From positions 3,002,001 to 3,066,000 of the forward strand of contig NZ_CP083388.1 of assembly GCF_020042285.1 (NCBI RefSeq): a stretch of 64,000 nt of DNA, read 5' to 3'. Shown here piece after piece: positions 38,579 to 47,700 of this stretch. The notes under the pieces were generated by a model. It had not been told where the DNA came from, ran no database searches, and saw only the letters and a program-made list of their open reading frames with translations. How positions within the stretch are numbered: position 1 is the stretch's first letter; every line of letters begins with the position of its first letter. A program made the position numbers and the translations under genes. Origin of the DNA: Ferruginibacter albus (GTDB taxonomy: Bacteria; Bacteroidota; Bacteroidia; Chitinophagales; Chitinophagaceae).

Positions 38579-39418
38579 ATGAAATATATTTTTGTTGTAT
38601 TGACTTTGATTACCGCAGTTTCCAAAGCTCAAACAGGACTTACTTTTGATAAATATTTTGTAGAAAGCGAAGACAAATGGGTTGCCTTTTCAATGAATGA
38701 AGATAGCTCCTATTCTTACGGTTTTATTTATATTGATGAGCAGGCTGGTCTCACTTTTAATTATGAAGGAAGATTCAAAGTAGCTCTAGATGGGCATTTT
38801 ATTCCAAAAAAGATGGATACTGTAAGCCTTAAATACAGGTTGCAACCGAACAATGTTAAAGTAGCATTCATTCCTCAAAACAGGTTTCAGGAACTTCAAA
38901 TACAAGCAACTCCTGACTGGTTAAAATATTATAAAACGGACACCAATTCTGTTGAAAGGCTTTATCGTTGGGGCTTTATGTACAATGGCTGGAACCAATG
39001 TGCAAAAGCATTGACATACCTCGAAAAAGCGAACACTATTAATTCTAACTACAAAGGGCTACAGGTAGAGCTGGCTTTTTCTTATAATTGCCTGGAACTA
39101 TTCGACAAAGCAATTGCTGCATTACAATTGGCATTGAAACAAGATCCAACAGATGCTTATACTAATAAAGAATTAGTCTATGCTCAATTAGAGTCCGGTG
39201 ATGTGGACAAAGCAGCTGAAAGTTGTAAACATGCTATAGCCACCTGCACAGATAAAAGTTACAATGGTGAAAATTGCTATAATTTATTACATACTTTTTT
39301 TATAAAAAAAGATAAAAAGAATTTTTATCTATGGCTGGATGAAACAAAGAAATGGACCGCAGATAAACCAAACCTTATTAAGAGTATAAAAACGATGGAA
39401 GATGAAATGAAAAAATAA
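38579..39418 (+). CDS. Exported TPR-repeat protein of unknown function
   Basis: The 279-residue protein has a signal peptide (to about residue 17, AVSKAQ), a beta-rich N-terminal domain of about 100 residues, then two to three TPR units (about 130-230), for example NQCAKALTYLEKANTINS and FDKAIAALQLALKQDPTDA. TPRs usually bind other proteins; here it would act in the periplasm or at the surface. The N-terminal domain is not recognised. A good promoter lies directly upstream and the gene appears to stand alone. Confidence 0.75.
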   Translation: MKYIFVVLTLITAVSKAQTGLTFDKYFVESEDKWVAFSMNEDSSYSYGFIYIDEQAGLTFNYEGRFKVALDGHFIPKKMDTVSLKYRLQPNNVKVAFIPQNRFQELQIQATPDWLKYYKTDTNSVERLYRWGFMYNGWNQCAKALTYLEKANTINSNYKGLQVELAFSYNCLELFDKAIAALQLALKQDPTDAYTNKELVYAQLESGDVDKAAESCKHAIATCTDKSYNGENCYNLLHTFFIKKDKKNFYLWLDETKKWTADKPNLIKSIKTMEDEMKK

Positions 39419-39607
39419 ATGTGTGCTTCAATTCATTTTTCATATCTCTTTACTCATTCAAACAACCGTCCCGATAACGTTTGCGTAAAAAAATCAATTT
39501 CTTAATTCACTAGTAATTGTAATACTCGCTATCTTTTCTTTACAAAACGATTGTGCTGCTACCTTTTAAGCACTCTTCAACACCTATTCATAACCAAAAA
39601 CGATTGT

Positions 39608-42232
39608 ATGAAAAACATGCCTAAAGCATCGTGGATACTGCTTATCCTGATGTTGTCTTTCTCGTCAACATTCTCTCAGGACCAATGTAAAGCTGTCGGA
39701 TGGGCTACTCAAAACGGAGGAACAACCGGTGGTGGTTCTGCTACGCCCGTAACCGTTAGTACTCTTGCTGATCTGCAAATGCAAGCTAAAGCTTCCGGTG
39801 CAAAAGTTATTTACGTGTCTGGTACTATGGGCGCCGGTGTAAGCACCCGTGTTTCTGTCGCTGCTAATAAAACAATTATCGGTTTACCCGGAGCAAAATT
39901 GTTTGGCGGCTTTGATGTCAAGGCAAATAACATTATCATTCGCAACATGATAGTGCAAGGCCCCGGTGCCGTGGATGTGGACGGCGTAGATTGTATTACA
40001 ATTGAAGGAGCCAGCAATATATGGATAGACCATTGTGAACTATATGATGGACAGGATGGAAATATGGATATCACCAATGAAGCCAATTATGTTTCTGTAA
40101 CCTGGTGTAAATTTTATTACACCTCCGCTTCAAAGAATCACCAGTTCTGTGATCTGATTGGCAGCAGCGATTCAAAAACCTCTGATCGCGGAAAACTTAA
40201 AATAACTTTTATGTACAACTGGTGGGCACAAGGTTGTAAAGAAAGAATGCCAAGGGTTCGCTTTGGGCAGGTACATGTAGTAAATAATTATTTTGGATGC
40301 ACCGGCAACAATCATTGCGTACGTGCAGGTTTGGAAGCAGACCTATTAGTAGAGAGCAATTATTTTGATAATGTAAAATTACCCATCGATCTATATGAAA
40401 ATAATTTCACTGCAGTAACATCCCGCAATAACACATTTGTAAATACCAGCGGAAATACGGCAGGTAGCGGAACCGCATTTACACCACCGTATACGTTAAG
40501 CATTGCACCTTCGGCCAACGTAAAATCATTGGTAACGGCTGCTTGCGGTGCAGGTGCCACCATGTCGTCTCCTACTGCGTGTGCTTGCGGAACAACTACG
40601 CCGCCACCAAGCAAGTTTACATTAACAACCACTGTCACTCCTTCCGGAGCCGGCTCAGTTGCTAACAGCCCAACCGGCAGCAGTTTTGATTCTGCCACAA
40701 TGGTAACACTAACGGCTACGGTTAACTCAGGTTATCAATTTATTGGGTGGAGTGGAGGTGCAAGTGGCACGTCAACATCAACAACTGTTACAATGAATAG
40801 TAATAAAGCTGTAACAGCCAATTTCAGGGCGATACCTAAATATAATGTTACTACCACAGTTGCGCCAAGCGGTGGTGGAACTGTTGCTGTTACACCAAGT
40901 GCAACTACCTATGATTCAGGTACTGTTATTACAGTTAAAGCTACTCCTGCATCCGGTTATTCATTTACAAACTGGAATGGTGATGCAAGTGGTACGGTAA
41001 CTTCTGTTTCTGTAACAGTGAACAGTAATAAAAATATAACGGCCAACTTCCAGGTAGTGCAGGTAACAGCCTATACATTAACTACCAGCAGTAATCCTGC
41101 AGTTGGCGGAACTATATCTAAAAATCCTAATGCAGCAAGCTACAATAGCGGAACATCCGTTGCACTAACGGTAACTCCCGCCAGTGGTTATATGTTTACA
41201 GGTTGGAGTGGTGATGCCAGTGGCACCTCAACATCTGTAAATGTAATAATGACTGCTAACAAAACTGTTACAGCTAATTTTAGAGCAATACCTAAATATA
41301 CCATTACTACAAGCGTATTACCTGCAGGCGGTGGCACAGTTTCATTAAGCCCAAGTGCCGCTACATATGATTCAGGAACGGTAGTAACGGCTACGGCTAT
41401 CCCGGCAAGCGGTTATTCATTTGTAAACTGGAGCGGCGATGCAAGTGGTACCGCTGCTGCAACTACTATAACGGCCAATGGTAATAAAAATATAACTGCT
41501 AACTTCCAGGTTGTTCAAAGCGGTGGCAGCTCTACTATTCGTATTGAACAAAGCGCAACGCCATCCACCGGTTTATGCAGCTATGATGGAATCATCAGTA
41601 GCAATAGTGGAGCCAACGATAGTAAAGTGATCAATCTTACCAACTCAAGTGGCAAGGGAATTACATGGAGAGTAAATGTTCCATCGAACGGAACATATAC
41701 ATTGGTGTGGCGTTATACCAACAGTGGTTCGGGTAATGCAACTACTGCTAAATTTTTAGTGAATGGCGCTACTATAAATTCAGCAATATCTTTTCCTAAA
41801 ACAAATGGCAGCACTACGTTTTCTACTGTAACTGCTACCGTTAGTTTTAGCGCAGGAATAAATGTTATCCGCCTGGAAACAACGGTATCAAGCGCTTTTG
41901 CAGATATAGATTGGCTGGAAATTACCGGAGATTCTCCTACGCCTGGTAATTGCCTTGCTTCAAGACCAACGATCGATGAAAGCAATGCTGCAGTATTCCC
42001 TAACCCTGCGAAAGACAATGTGACCATTCATTACAATATGATCTCAAGCAATAAGGTGAGCATTAAAATATTTGATTCCTTTGGAAGATTAGTAGAGGAT
42101 CTGGGAAGTAAATCAGTAACAGCCGGTGATCAACAATTACAATATAATGTTGCCGGTAAAGCTCCGGGTGTTTATAATATTGTTTTAACCGGATCGGCAG
42201 AAACCAAGATTTTAAAACTCGTAGTTAACTAA
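39608..42232 (+). CDS. Secreted pectate lyase (PL1) with InlB-type repeats, CBM and T9SS sorting domain
   Basis: This 874-residue enzyme should cleave polygalacturonate by beta-elimination. The start at 39608 gives a signal peptide ending SSTFSQ. The catalytic beta-helix (about 25-310) carries IWIDHCELYDGQDGNMDI and ERMPRVRFG, the vWiDH motif and catalytic-arginine region of polysaccharide lyase family 1. Four InlB-B/'bacterial repeat' units follow (40613-41518), then a CBM35/CBM6-like carbohydrate-binding domain (about 640-775) and a C-terminal T9SS type A sorting domain starting VFPNPAKDN (about 796-874). It should therefore leave the cell by the T9SS whose components lie upstream in this window. 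Confidence 0.88.
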   Translation: MKNMPKASWILLILMLSFSSTFSQDQCKAVGWATQNGGTTGGGSATPVTVSTLADLQMQAKASGAKVIYVSGTMGAGVSTRVSVAANKTIIGLPGAKLFGGFDVKANNIIIRNMIVQGPGAVDVDGVDCITIEGASNIWIDHCELYDGQDGNMDITNEANYVSVTWCKFYYTSASKNHQFCDLIGSSDSKTSDRGKLKITFMYNWWAQGCKERMPRVRFGQVHVVNNYFGCTGNNHCVRAGLEADLLVESNYFDNVKLPIDLYENNFTAVTSRNNTFVNTSGNTAGSGTAFTPPYTLSIAPSANVKSLVTAACGAGATMSSPTACACGTTTPPPSKFTLTTTVTPSGAGSVANSPTGSSFDSATMVTLTATVNSGYQFIGWSGGASGTSTSTTVTMNSNKAVTANFRAIPKYNVTTTVAPSGGGTVAVTPSATTYDSGTVITVKATPASGYSFTNWNGDASGTVTSVSVTVNSNKNITANFQVVQVTAYTLTTSSNPAVGGTISKNPNAASYNSGTSVALTVTPASGYMFTGWSGDASGTSTSVNVIMTANKTVTANFRAIPKYTITTSVLPAGGGTVSLSPSAATYDSGTVVTATAIPASGYSFVNWSGDASGTAAATTITANGNKNITANFQVVQSGGSSTIRIEQSATPSTGLCSYDGIISSNSGANDSKVINLTNSSGKGITWRVNVPSNGTYTLVWRYTNSGSGNATTAKFLVNGATINSAISFPKTNGSTTFSTVTATVSFSAGINVIRLETTVSSAFADIDWLEITGDSPTPGNCLASRPTIDESNAAVFPNPAKDNVTIHYNMISSNKVSIKIFDSFGRLVEDLGSKSVTAGDQQLQYNVAGKAPGVYNIVLTGSAETKILKLVVN
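40613..41518 (+). repeat. Four tandem InlB-type repeat units in the pectate lyase gene
   Basis: Units run 40613-40837, 40838-41068, 41069-41293 and 41294-41518 (75, 77, 75 and 75 residues). Units 1 and 3 end NFRAIP, and units 2 and 4 end NFQVVQ, so an ancestral two-unit block has been duplicated. Each unit carries a GWSG/NWSGDASGT core. Confidence 0.9.
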
Positions 42233-42255
42233 ACATATTTTCCTATGTAAGACCG

Positions 42256-42280
42256 AACCGGGCGAGTGCCCGGTTTTTTT
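42256..42280 (+). terminator. Terminator after the pectate lyase gene
   Basis: AACCGGGC (42256-42263) and GCCCGGTT (42268-42275) make an 8-base GC-rich stem with loop GAGT and a run of seven T. Confidence 0.93.
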
Positions 42281-42340
42281 GTGTTTATGAATTAGGTCAT
42301 TTCATAATTGAAAAATAATTCGCAAAAAAAATCTCTACAA

Positions 42341-42381
42341 AAAACAAAAGTCCGATTCTATAAAGAACCGGACTTGTTTTT
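42341..42381 (-). terminator. Terminator of the small lipoprotein gene
   Basis: AAAACAAAAGTCCGATTCT (42341-42359) pairs with AGAACCGGACTTGTTTTT (42364-42381). On the minus strand the stem ends in a T-run about 30 bases past the stop codon of the gene at 42412. It could also work in the other direction. Confidence 0.8.
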
Positions 42382-42411
42382 CAGAAAAAATAATCAATCC
42401 AAATCAACAAA

Positions 42412-42912
42412 CTATTGTATTCTTGTATTGAAGCTATAACTCGCAACGTATGACGTTGCATCATCAGCCTTCAATTCAATATTAATATTTCCGGAGCCTG
42501 CAACTTCTGTGATCCATTTACACGTAGTGCCAACAGGAACATTAGAACTATCGGTATTCAAATCAATAACAGCAATACTGGAATTGCCGGATGGAGTGTA
42601 ATAAAAACGTTCATTGGCAGCTGCAACATTAATCGGCGTATTTCTTTTATCAAATAGCTTTACCGATACATTATATGCCTTGCCTTGTTTTAATACAATA
42701 GCGGCAGTATCTGTAACAGTTGCTTTTTTGTATACAACTTCCTTATTACTTCCTGCTTCAATAGTAGTTATTTCAATAGCAGGACGACCTTGTAACGTAA
42801 CAGTAGAATCCGTACTTGCAGCGGTAGTGCTATTCGTATCATCTTTTTTGCAGGATGTAACAGCAACAACAGCTACGATCAAGGCGGATGTCAACACTTT
42901 AGAGAATTTCAT
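42412..42912 (-). CDS. Small lipoprotein of unknown function
   Basis: A 166-residue protein with a lipoprotein signal: a hydrophobic segment then AVTSCKKDD, placing the lipid-modified cysteine near residue 21. The remainder is a Thr/Val/Ser-rich beta-type domain. No known family was recognised. It lies downstream of the esterase gene on the same strand with a 42-base gap, so the two may be expressed together, perhaps as a surface lipoprotein partner of the esterase. Function is unknown. Confidence 0.7.
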   Translation of the reverse strand: MKFSKVLTSALIVAVVAVTSCKKDDTNSTTAASTDSTVTLQGRPAIEITTIEAGSNKEVVYKKATVTDTAAIVLKQGKAYNVSVKLFDKRNTPINVAAANERFYYTPSGNSSIAVIDLNTDSSNVPVGTTCKWITEVAGSGNINIELKADDATSYVASYSFNTRIQ

Positions 42913-42954
42913 ATCAATAATTTTATTTTGGTTAGAAATTTTAGTTTATGAATT

Positions 42955-45162
42955 TTATTGTTCTGTAATAGTAAAGCCTGATATATAATTCCACAGAACA
43001 GTTGACTTAATAGAGATAGTAACAGTTCCTTTTGAATCAGCTACTACGTCCGTAAATTTTGCTTCTGTTGTGGCATTATAATCTGTATTGATGGTAGTGG
43101 ATGCATTCCCGATTTTGAAAATAGTTCCTTGTCCATCAAATGCACGACTGGCATATAATTCAAAAGTATATTTAGCATTCGCTTTTAACCCCTGTATCAC
43201 AACAGTTCTATCTATACAATGTAAAGAAGTGAATCGTAAAACTTCCGGGGGGCAAACTGTCGCAGTGGATGCATAACCGGCACCGTTATCTCCCGTTCTT
43301 GCTTGTGAGCTTAACGTTGCTTTTACGGTACTTGCAGTTCCATCATCGTATTTAAATGTATTACTAACCAAATTCAACAATACAGTAGTAATGTTCCAGT
43401 TATTCCATTGTGAATTGTTATACGGCGTATTTGCATCGTACATGTTCACACGGATCTTTTTGCCCGTTGCAGCGGTAGTTGTAGTAGTTGCAGCATTTAC
43501 TGTAACAATTATATCATCATATCCTGTTGCATTACTATTGTCTGTTGTTGTTAAACGGAAAGTATATACACCTGCAATCAAACTGTTGATCACCGTTGTT
43601 GCTGCAGATGGCGAAGCAATCGTTCCTGATGATGGACCCGAAACTTTTGTCCATGCATATGTTTTAATAGTTCCGTCCGCATCGGTAGCGCTACCTTTTA
43701 ATGTTACACTATTAGCAGGCAATGTAATCGTTTGATCTGCTCCTGCATTGGCAACCGGCGCTTTATTAGTTGTAGCGGCAGCATTTACCGTCACAACCAC
43801 ATCATCATAACCTGTAGCATTGCTGTTATCAGTTGCAGTTAAGCGGAAAGTGTATGTGCCTGCTGCCAAACTATTGATCGCTGTTGTTGCTGCAGATGGT
43901 GAAGCAATTGTTCCCGAAGAAGGGCCTGAAACTTTTGTCCAAGCATATGTTTTAATTGTTCCGTCTGCATCAGTAGCACTGCCTTTTAATGTTACACTGT
44001 TAGTGGGCAATGTAATTGTTTGATCTGCTCCTGCGCTGGCAACCGGTGCCTTATTAGCTGCGGCAGCATTTACTGTAATATTTACATCATCTGATTTTGT
44101 TAAACCGGCATTATCTGTAACCGTTAAACGAAATGTATATGTACCCGCTGTAGTAAGATTGCTGATAGTAGTGGCTGCAGTGGCGGGTGTAAGAATAGTA
44201 GCTGTTGCAGGACCAGAAACCTGTGTCCATGCATATTTTGCAATCGAACCATCATCGGATGCAGTACCTGTTACCACGGCATTATTGACAGGAGAGGTAA
44301 TGGCAATATCGCCTCCGGCATTAACCGTTGGAGCCTGGTTCGTTGTTGTAGTGCCTCCACTTGTTGAACGTTTGAACTGTAACATCCATTCATATACATT
44401 CAATCCATTTTCACGAAAATTGAAATCATATGTTTGTGTCCATGCATCATGAACACTTGCATTAAAGATGGTCATCTTAGCCAATGGATTTGGTTTGATG
44501 GGAGCATTATTAATGTTATTCACATATCCTGTAGTATTGGATGATGCAACCGTTGGATCATTATTATTGTGTGTGGCCCATACGGCAATATTTGCTGCTG
44601 CAATAATATTTGCCCTTCCAACATCAGGATAAGATGCACCCGATATTGGAACCATTGCGGCAACACGATTTGCATAACCGGCATTGTTTCCTGCATATTC
44701 CCAAACAACACCACCGCCCATGCTTAAGCCGGTCAAATAGATACGACTTTGATCGACACGATAATGTTGAATAGCGTAATTGATGATATTTTCAATATCA
44801 CCCGGCGCAGGCCAGTTAATAAACTGAGGCGATAGAACAATGAACTTAAATGATTGTCCACCGACTGTAAATGAAGTAGGGAATATTCCCTGGCTGATCT
44901 GTTTAGGAGTACCGTTCGCTAATACTTTTGATAATTGCGAAGAGCTTCCATCTCCCAGTTCTCCAATGCCATGCACAAAGATCAATAAAGGGTATTTATC
45001 ACTGCCGGTATTATATCCTTGCGGCAGATACTCATAATACCCATTTGATTGTGATGTCATGGAGGTGTTGTAACGTGGAGTTTGTACTTGTGCGAAAATT
45101 TTTGTCGAGAACAAGCACATCAATAACATGGCAATCCCTGCCAAACGGAGTTTGTTTTTCAT
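42955..45162 (-). CDS. Secreted alpha/beta-hydrolase esterase with three PKD domains
   Basis: The 735-residue protein has a signal peptide (ending STKIFAQ) and an N-terminal alpha/beta-hydrolase domain (about 30-265). The nucleophile motif is GLSMGGG, preceded by LLIFVHGIGELGDG (oxyanion hole region) and followed by a possible catalytic histidine in NASVHDAW. This resembles polyhydroxybutyrate depolymerase-type and acetyl/feruloyl esterases. Three PKD/Ig-like domains follow (43474-44334), then a C-terminal beta domain of about 170 residues that is not recognised. No T9SS sorting domain is seen. It probably removes ester groups from plant-type polysaccharide; the pectate lyase nearby makes a pectin link plausible (inference). 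Confidence 0.82.
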   Translation of the reverse strand: MKNKLRLAGIAMLLMCLFSTKIFAQVQTPRYNTSMTSQSNGYYEYLPQGYNTGSDKYPLLIFVHGIGELGDGSSSQLSKVLANGTPKQISQGIFPTSFTVGGQSFKFIVLSPQFINWPAPGDIENIINYAIQHYRVDQSRIYLTGLSMGGGVVWEYAGNNAGYANRVAAMVPISGASYPDVGRANIIAAANIAVWATHNNNDPTVASSNTTGYVNNINNAPIKPNPLAKMTIFNASVHDAWTQTYDFNFRENGLNVYEWMLQFKRSTSGGTTTTNQAPTVNAGGDIAITSPVNNAVVTGTASDDGSIAKYAWTQVSGPATATILTPATAATTISNLTTAGTYTFRLTVTDNAGLTKSDDVNITVNAAAANKAPVASAGADQTITLPTNSVTLKGSATDADGTIKTYAWTKVSGPSSGTIASPSAATTAINSLAAGTYTFRLTATDNSNATGYDDVVVTVNAAATTNKAPVANAGADQTITLPANSVTLKGSATDADGTIKTYAWTKVSGPSSGTIASPSAATTVINSLIAGVYTFRLTTTDNSNATGYDDIIVTVNAATTTTTAATGKKIRVNMYDANTPYNNSQWNNWNITTVLLNLVSNTFKYDDGTASTVKATLSSQARTGDNGAGYASTATVCPPEVLRFTSLHCIDRTVVIQGLKANAKYTFELYASRAFDGQGTIFKIGNASTTINTDYNATTEAKFTDVVADSKGTVTISIKSTVLWNYISGFTITEQ
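43474..44334 (-). repeat. Three tandem PKD-domain repeats (period ~288 bases)
   Basis: Units begin at about 44334, 44049 and 43761 reading on the minus strand, spaced 285 and 288 bases. Units 2 and 3 are nearly identical at the protein level (both with ADQTITLP and VTLKGSATDADG), implying a recent duplication. Unit 1 is more divergent. Confidence 0.88.
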
Positions 45163-45284
45163 AATTGATTTTCTTCAATTAAAGGTTAACAATAAATGTA
45201 TGTTAGCAGGTGGTTTGGTTTCAGAGTTCTAAGAGAAAGCATTGGGTGTACTGCAATAGTCAAACGCTATGCCAGTTTGCTATT

Positions 45285-45313
45285 ATAATTATGCAATCCA
45301 ATTACATAATTAT
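45285..45313. repeat. Intergenic inverted repeat
   Basis: ATAATTATG (45285-45293) and CATAATTAT (45305-45313) form a perfect 9-base inverted repeat with an 11-base spacer. It lies about 120 bases upstream of the esterase gene and may be an operator or a weak terminator. The rest of the 228-base spacer shows no gene. Confidence 0.5.
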
Positions 45314-45390
45314 TAGATTAATCTTAAAAGCTTGTTAAAGGGAACTCCTCTGTAGTATAATAACTACGCGGCTTTCAGACGATAATGCAA

Positions 45391-47589
45391 TTATAGTTTT
45401 ACTTGCAATGTTGTATAGAAGCTTCTTCCATCGGCAGGTATAATGCCAGGGCCAGGATAACTATCTGCACGCCGAGTAAAGTACATATTATTAGTTATGT
45501 TATTGATGCTGGCATAAACAGAAAATGTTTTGTTTATTTTATAATCAGCAGAAATATCCATTATGTAATAAGCCGGAACCAATCCATCAATTGCATTGGT
45601 TGTTTTTAACGCATTGGTAGCATCTGTAAACTGGTCGCCGGTATAAGAGAACTGGTATGAAATAGCAAGTTTATTTCTTCTGTATGCAACACCGGTTTTA
45701 AATAATACTTGCGGTACAAACTCTACCCGCTTATTATTGAACGCTGCTTCCTGGCTTTTATATTTTGCATTGATCAAAGACAGATTGGAGAAAATCGAAA
45801 TACTCATTTTTGCTTTATCACCTTTTATCAATTTCCATATATCTGTTTCAATGTATGATTCTATGCCATAGTGATATGATTGTGATATGTTCGTTCTATA
45901 ATTATAAGTAAGCGTAGCAGAAGAATCTGTTATTGGAATTGTTCCTATCTTATTATTATAGTTTAAAATAAAAATATTAACATCATAATTAATGATGCCA
46001 TTGCTTTTTCTAATCCCCAGGTCTGCAGAATAACCACTTTCATCTTTTAATGAACTATCTACAATAAGCCCTGGGTTTAATGTACGCAGATCATTAAAAT
46101 TAATAGCCTTATAATTTTGCGAAAAATTAAAATAAGCCTGCAAAGAAGGGCTTACCGCATAGGTTGCGCCAATTCCGCCTATTACAAAGCTTCTGTTATT
46201 TAGCTTATGATCTATGGTATGGTTGGTAGCAATGATATCACCATTTAACCTAAAGATGGGGGCATTGTAAGCGCCGTTTGCTCTTGTAATGATATTTTCA
46301 AATCGAACACCCGGTATGATGCTTAGCTTTGGTGTAATGCGAAAGATATTCTCTGCAAAAACGGCAATATTTTCATTGGGGAATTGATAATCGGAATAAT
46401 AAAGTGTGTCCTTTGGTGCAACAGGATTAAATGTAAAATCATCCGCATTTCCACTTGCTTTGTTATTTCCATAACCCTGCTGACGGTCGGTATGTCCATG
46501 ATAATAACGGAAACCTATTAACGCTGTGGCTTCCATTTTATTTATTTTGTAGGTATATAAAGATCTTGTTTCATTGCCCCAGTTCTTATAATTATCTATA
46601 TACAAATTTCTATCGGCAGTTCCATCATCTGTTCTGCTGATATCAGTAAGGATACCTAACGCATCACGCTCTGCTATCAATCCAAAAAATCTTGTATCAA
46701 AATGAAGATGATCAGAGATTTTATAATCGATCAATGCTGCTGCTAAATTCCAATTTACTTTAAACCAATTACGATTGCGTACAGACTGGCGTGGATCTTT
46801 GTTGAAGTCATCATCCGTGAGTCCTCCGGGTTGATGCTCCAGGTATTGCATAAAAGTATACTGCAGCGTTATAGAAAGCTTCTCTATAGCCTTATATACT
46901 GCACTTGCATAAGCAATGTTTGAATTAAAATCGGCATTAGGCCGCCAGCCATCACCTGATTTATGCTGAAAGAAAGCATAGTAATTAAGCTTACTAGCGG
47001 TTCCGCCTATGCTGGTAGAAGAATTTAAAAAATTCCATGAACCACCTGTTAAACGAGAAATGACTTCTACTTTTTGTGTATCTGAACCCTTGTTTAATCT
47101 AAAATTTATCATGCCCCCAAACTGTGTTCCATATTGCAGGGATGCAGCACCACGAACAATCTCAATTCTATCTGTCATTTCAGCCGGTGGCGTATAATAG
47201 CTTTCAGGGTATCCCAATGCATCGGCGCTAATATCATAACCATTTTGACGAACATTAAAATTAGCTACACGATTAGGATCGAGCCCTCTGCCACCAATTG
47301 CCAGTTGGATACCGGCGCCACCATCATTTTCAAAAATGTTCAACCCTGCTACTTTGGAATATATCTGGCGACTGTTATTGGTAGCTTTATTGCCAACCAC
47401 ATCTTTCATAACAATGACCTCTGTTTTCTTCCCGGCATAAATGGAAGTTCCTTCTACATCTTTCAATCTTGTAAAGTCGGATATTTTAGTATTGCCGGAT
47501 TTCACTGTAACAGAATCCAATTGCTTTACCTGGGCTGTTGCAATTGATAAAAAAAATAAAGAAACAATAAACGTTATAAATAATTTCAT
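45391..47589 (-). CDS. TonB-dependent outer-membrane receptor (FecA-like)
   Basis: The 732-residue protein begins at the ATG at 47589, which gives a signal peptide ending SIATAQ; an upstream in-frame ATG lies in the repeat at 47627-47668 and is rejected. It has a plug domain (about 50-160; EVIVMKDVVGNKATNNS and EIVRGAASLQYGTQFGGMINF) and a 22-strand barrel ending in TTLQVKL. Fe(III)-dicitrate-type receptors share these features. It is the last gene of the imelysin/DUF4856/HTTM group, which points to iron or siderophore uptake. The ligand itself cannot be read from sequence. Confidence 0.9.
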   Translation of the reverse strand: MKLFITFIVSLFFLSIATAQVKQLDSVTVKSGNTKISDFTRLKDVEGTSIYAGKKTEVIVMKDVVGNKATNNSRQIYSKVAGLNIFENDGGAGIQLAIGGRGLDPNRVANFNVRQNGYDISADALGYPESYYTPPAEMTDRIEIVRGAASLQYGTQFGGMINFRLNKGSDTQKVEVISRLTGGSWNFLNSSTSIGGTASKLNYYAFFQHKSGDGWRPNADFNSNIAYASAVYKAIEKLSITLQYTFMQYLEHQPGGLTDDDFNKDPRQSVRNRNWFKVNWNLAAALIDYKISDHLHFDTRFFGLIAERDALGILTDISRTDDGTADRNLYIDNYKNWGNETRSLYTYKINKMEATALIGFRYYHGHTDRQQGYGNNKASGNADDFTFNPVAPKDTLYYSDYQFPNENIAVFAENIFRITPKLSIIPGVRFENIITRANGAYNAPIFRLNGDIIATNHTIDHKLNNRSFVIGGIGATYAVSPSLQAYFNFSQNYKAINFNDLRTLNPGLIVDSSLKDESGYSADLGIRKSNGIINYDVNIFILNYNNKIGTIPITDSSATLTYNYRTNISQSYHYGIESYIETDIWKLIKGDKAKMSISIFSNLSLINAKYKSQEAAFNNKRVEFVPQVLFKTGVAYRRNKLAISYQFSYTGDQFTDATNALKTTNAIDGLVPAYYIMDISADYKINKTFSVYASINNITNNMYFTRRADSYPGPGIIPADGRSFYTTLQVKL

Positions 47590-47626
47590 ACAAATATTTT
47601 TTGTACAAGCATTTGTTCTATGATCA

Positions 47627-47668
47627 AACATCGTGGCGCCTGTCCTGAGGAACGAAGGATTACTCACT
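47627..47668 (+). repeat. 42-bp repeat, left arm of an inverted pair
   Basis: The sequence around CCTGTCCTGAGGAACGAAGG is repeated in inverted orientation at 49087-49128, with 37 of about 42 positions matching after reverse-complementing. The pair brackets the HTTM gene, 1.4 kb apart. A shortened relative lies at 56784-56809. Confidence 0.8.
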
Positions 47669-47700
47669 TGTACTGTATTTCTTTAGTGAACAACTTTATA

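Noticed and set aside
43474..44334. Possible CRISPR-like array
   Set aside because: The repeat units are about 288 bases, in frame and encode PKD domains; no short direct repeats with unique spacers occur.
43391..44452. Several plus-strand frames across the PKD repeats
   Set aside because: They resemble each other only because the underlying PKD-coding DNA is repeated; the Val/Ala-rich translations match no family.
47589..47667. Upstream in-frame start for the TonB receptor
   Set aside because: It would place the translation start in the repeat element and in front of the clear signal peptide; the ATG at 47589 is a much better fit.
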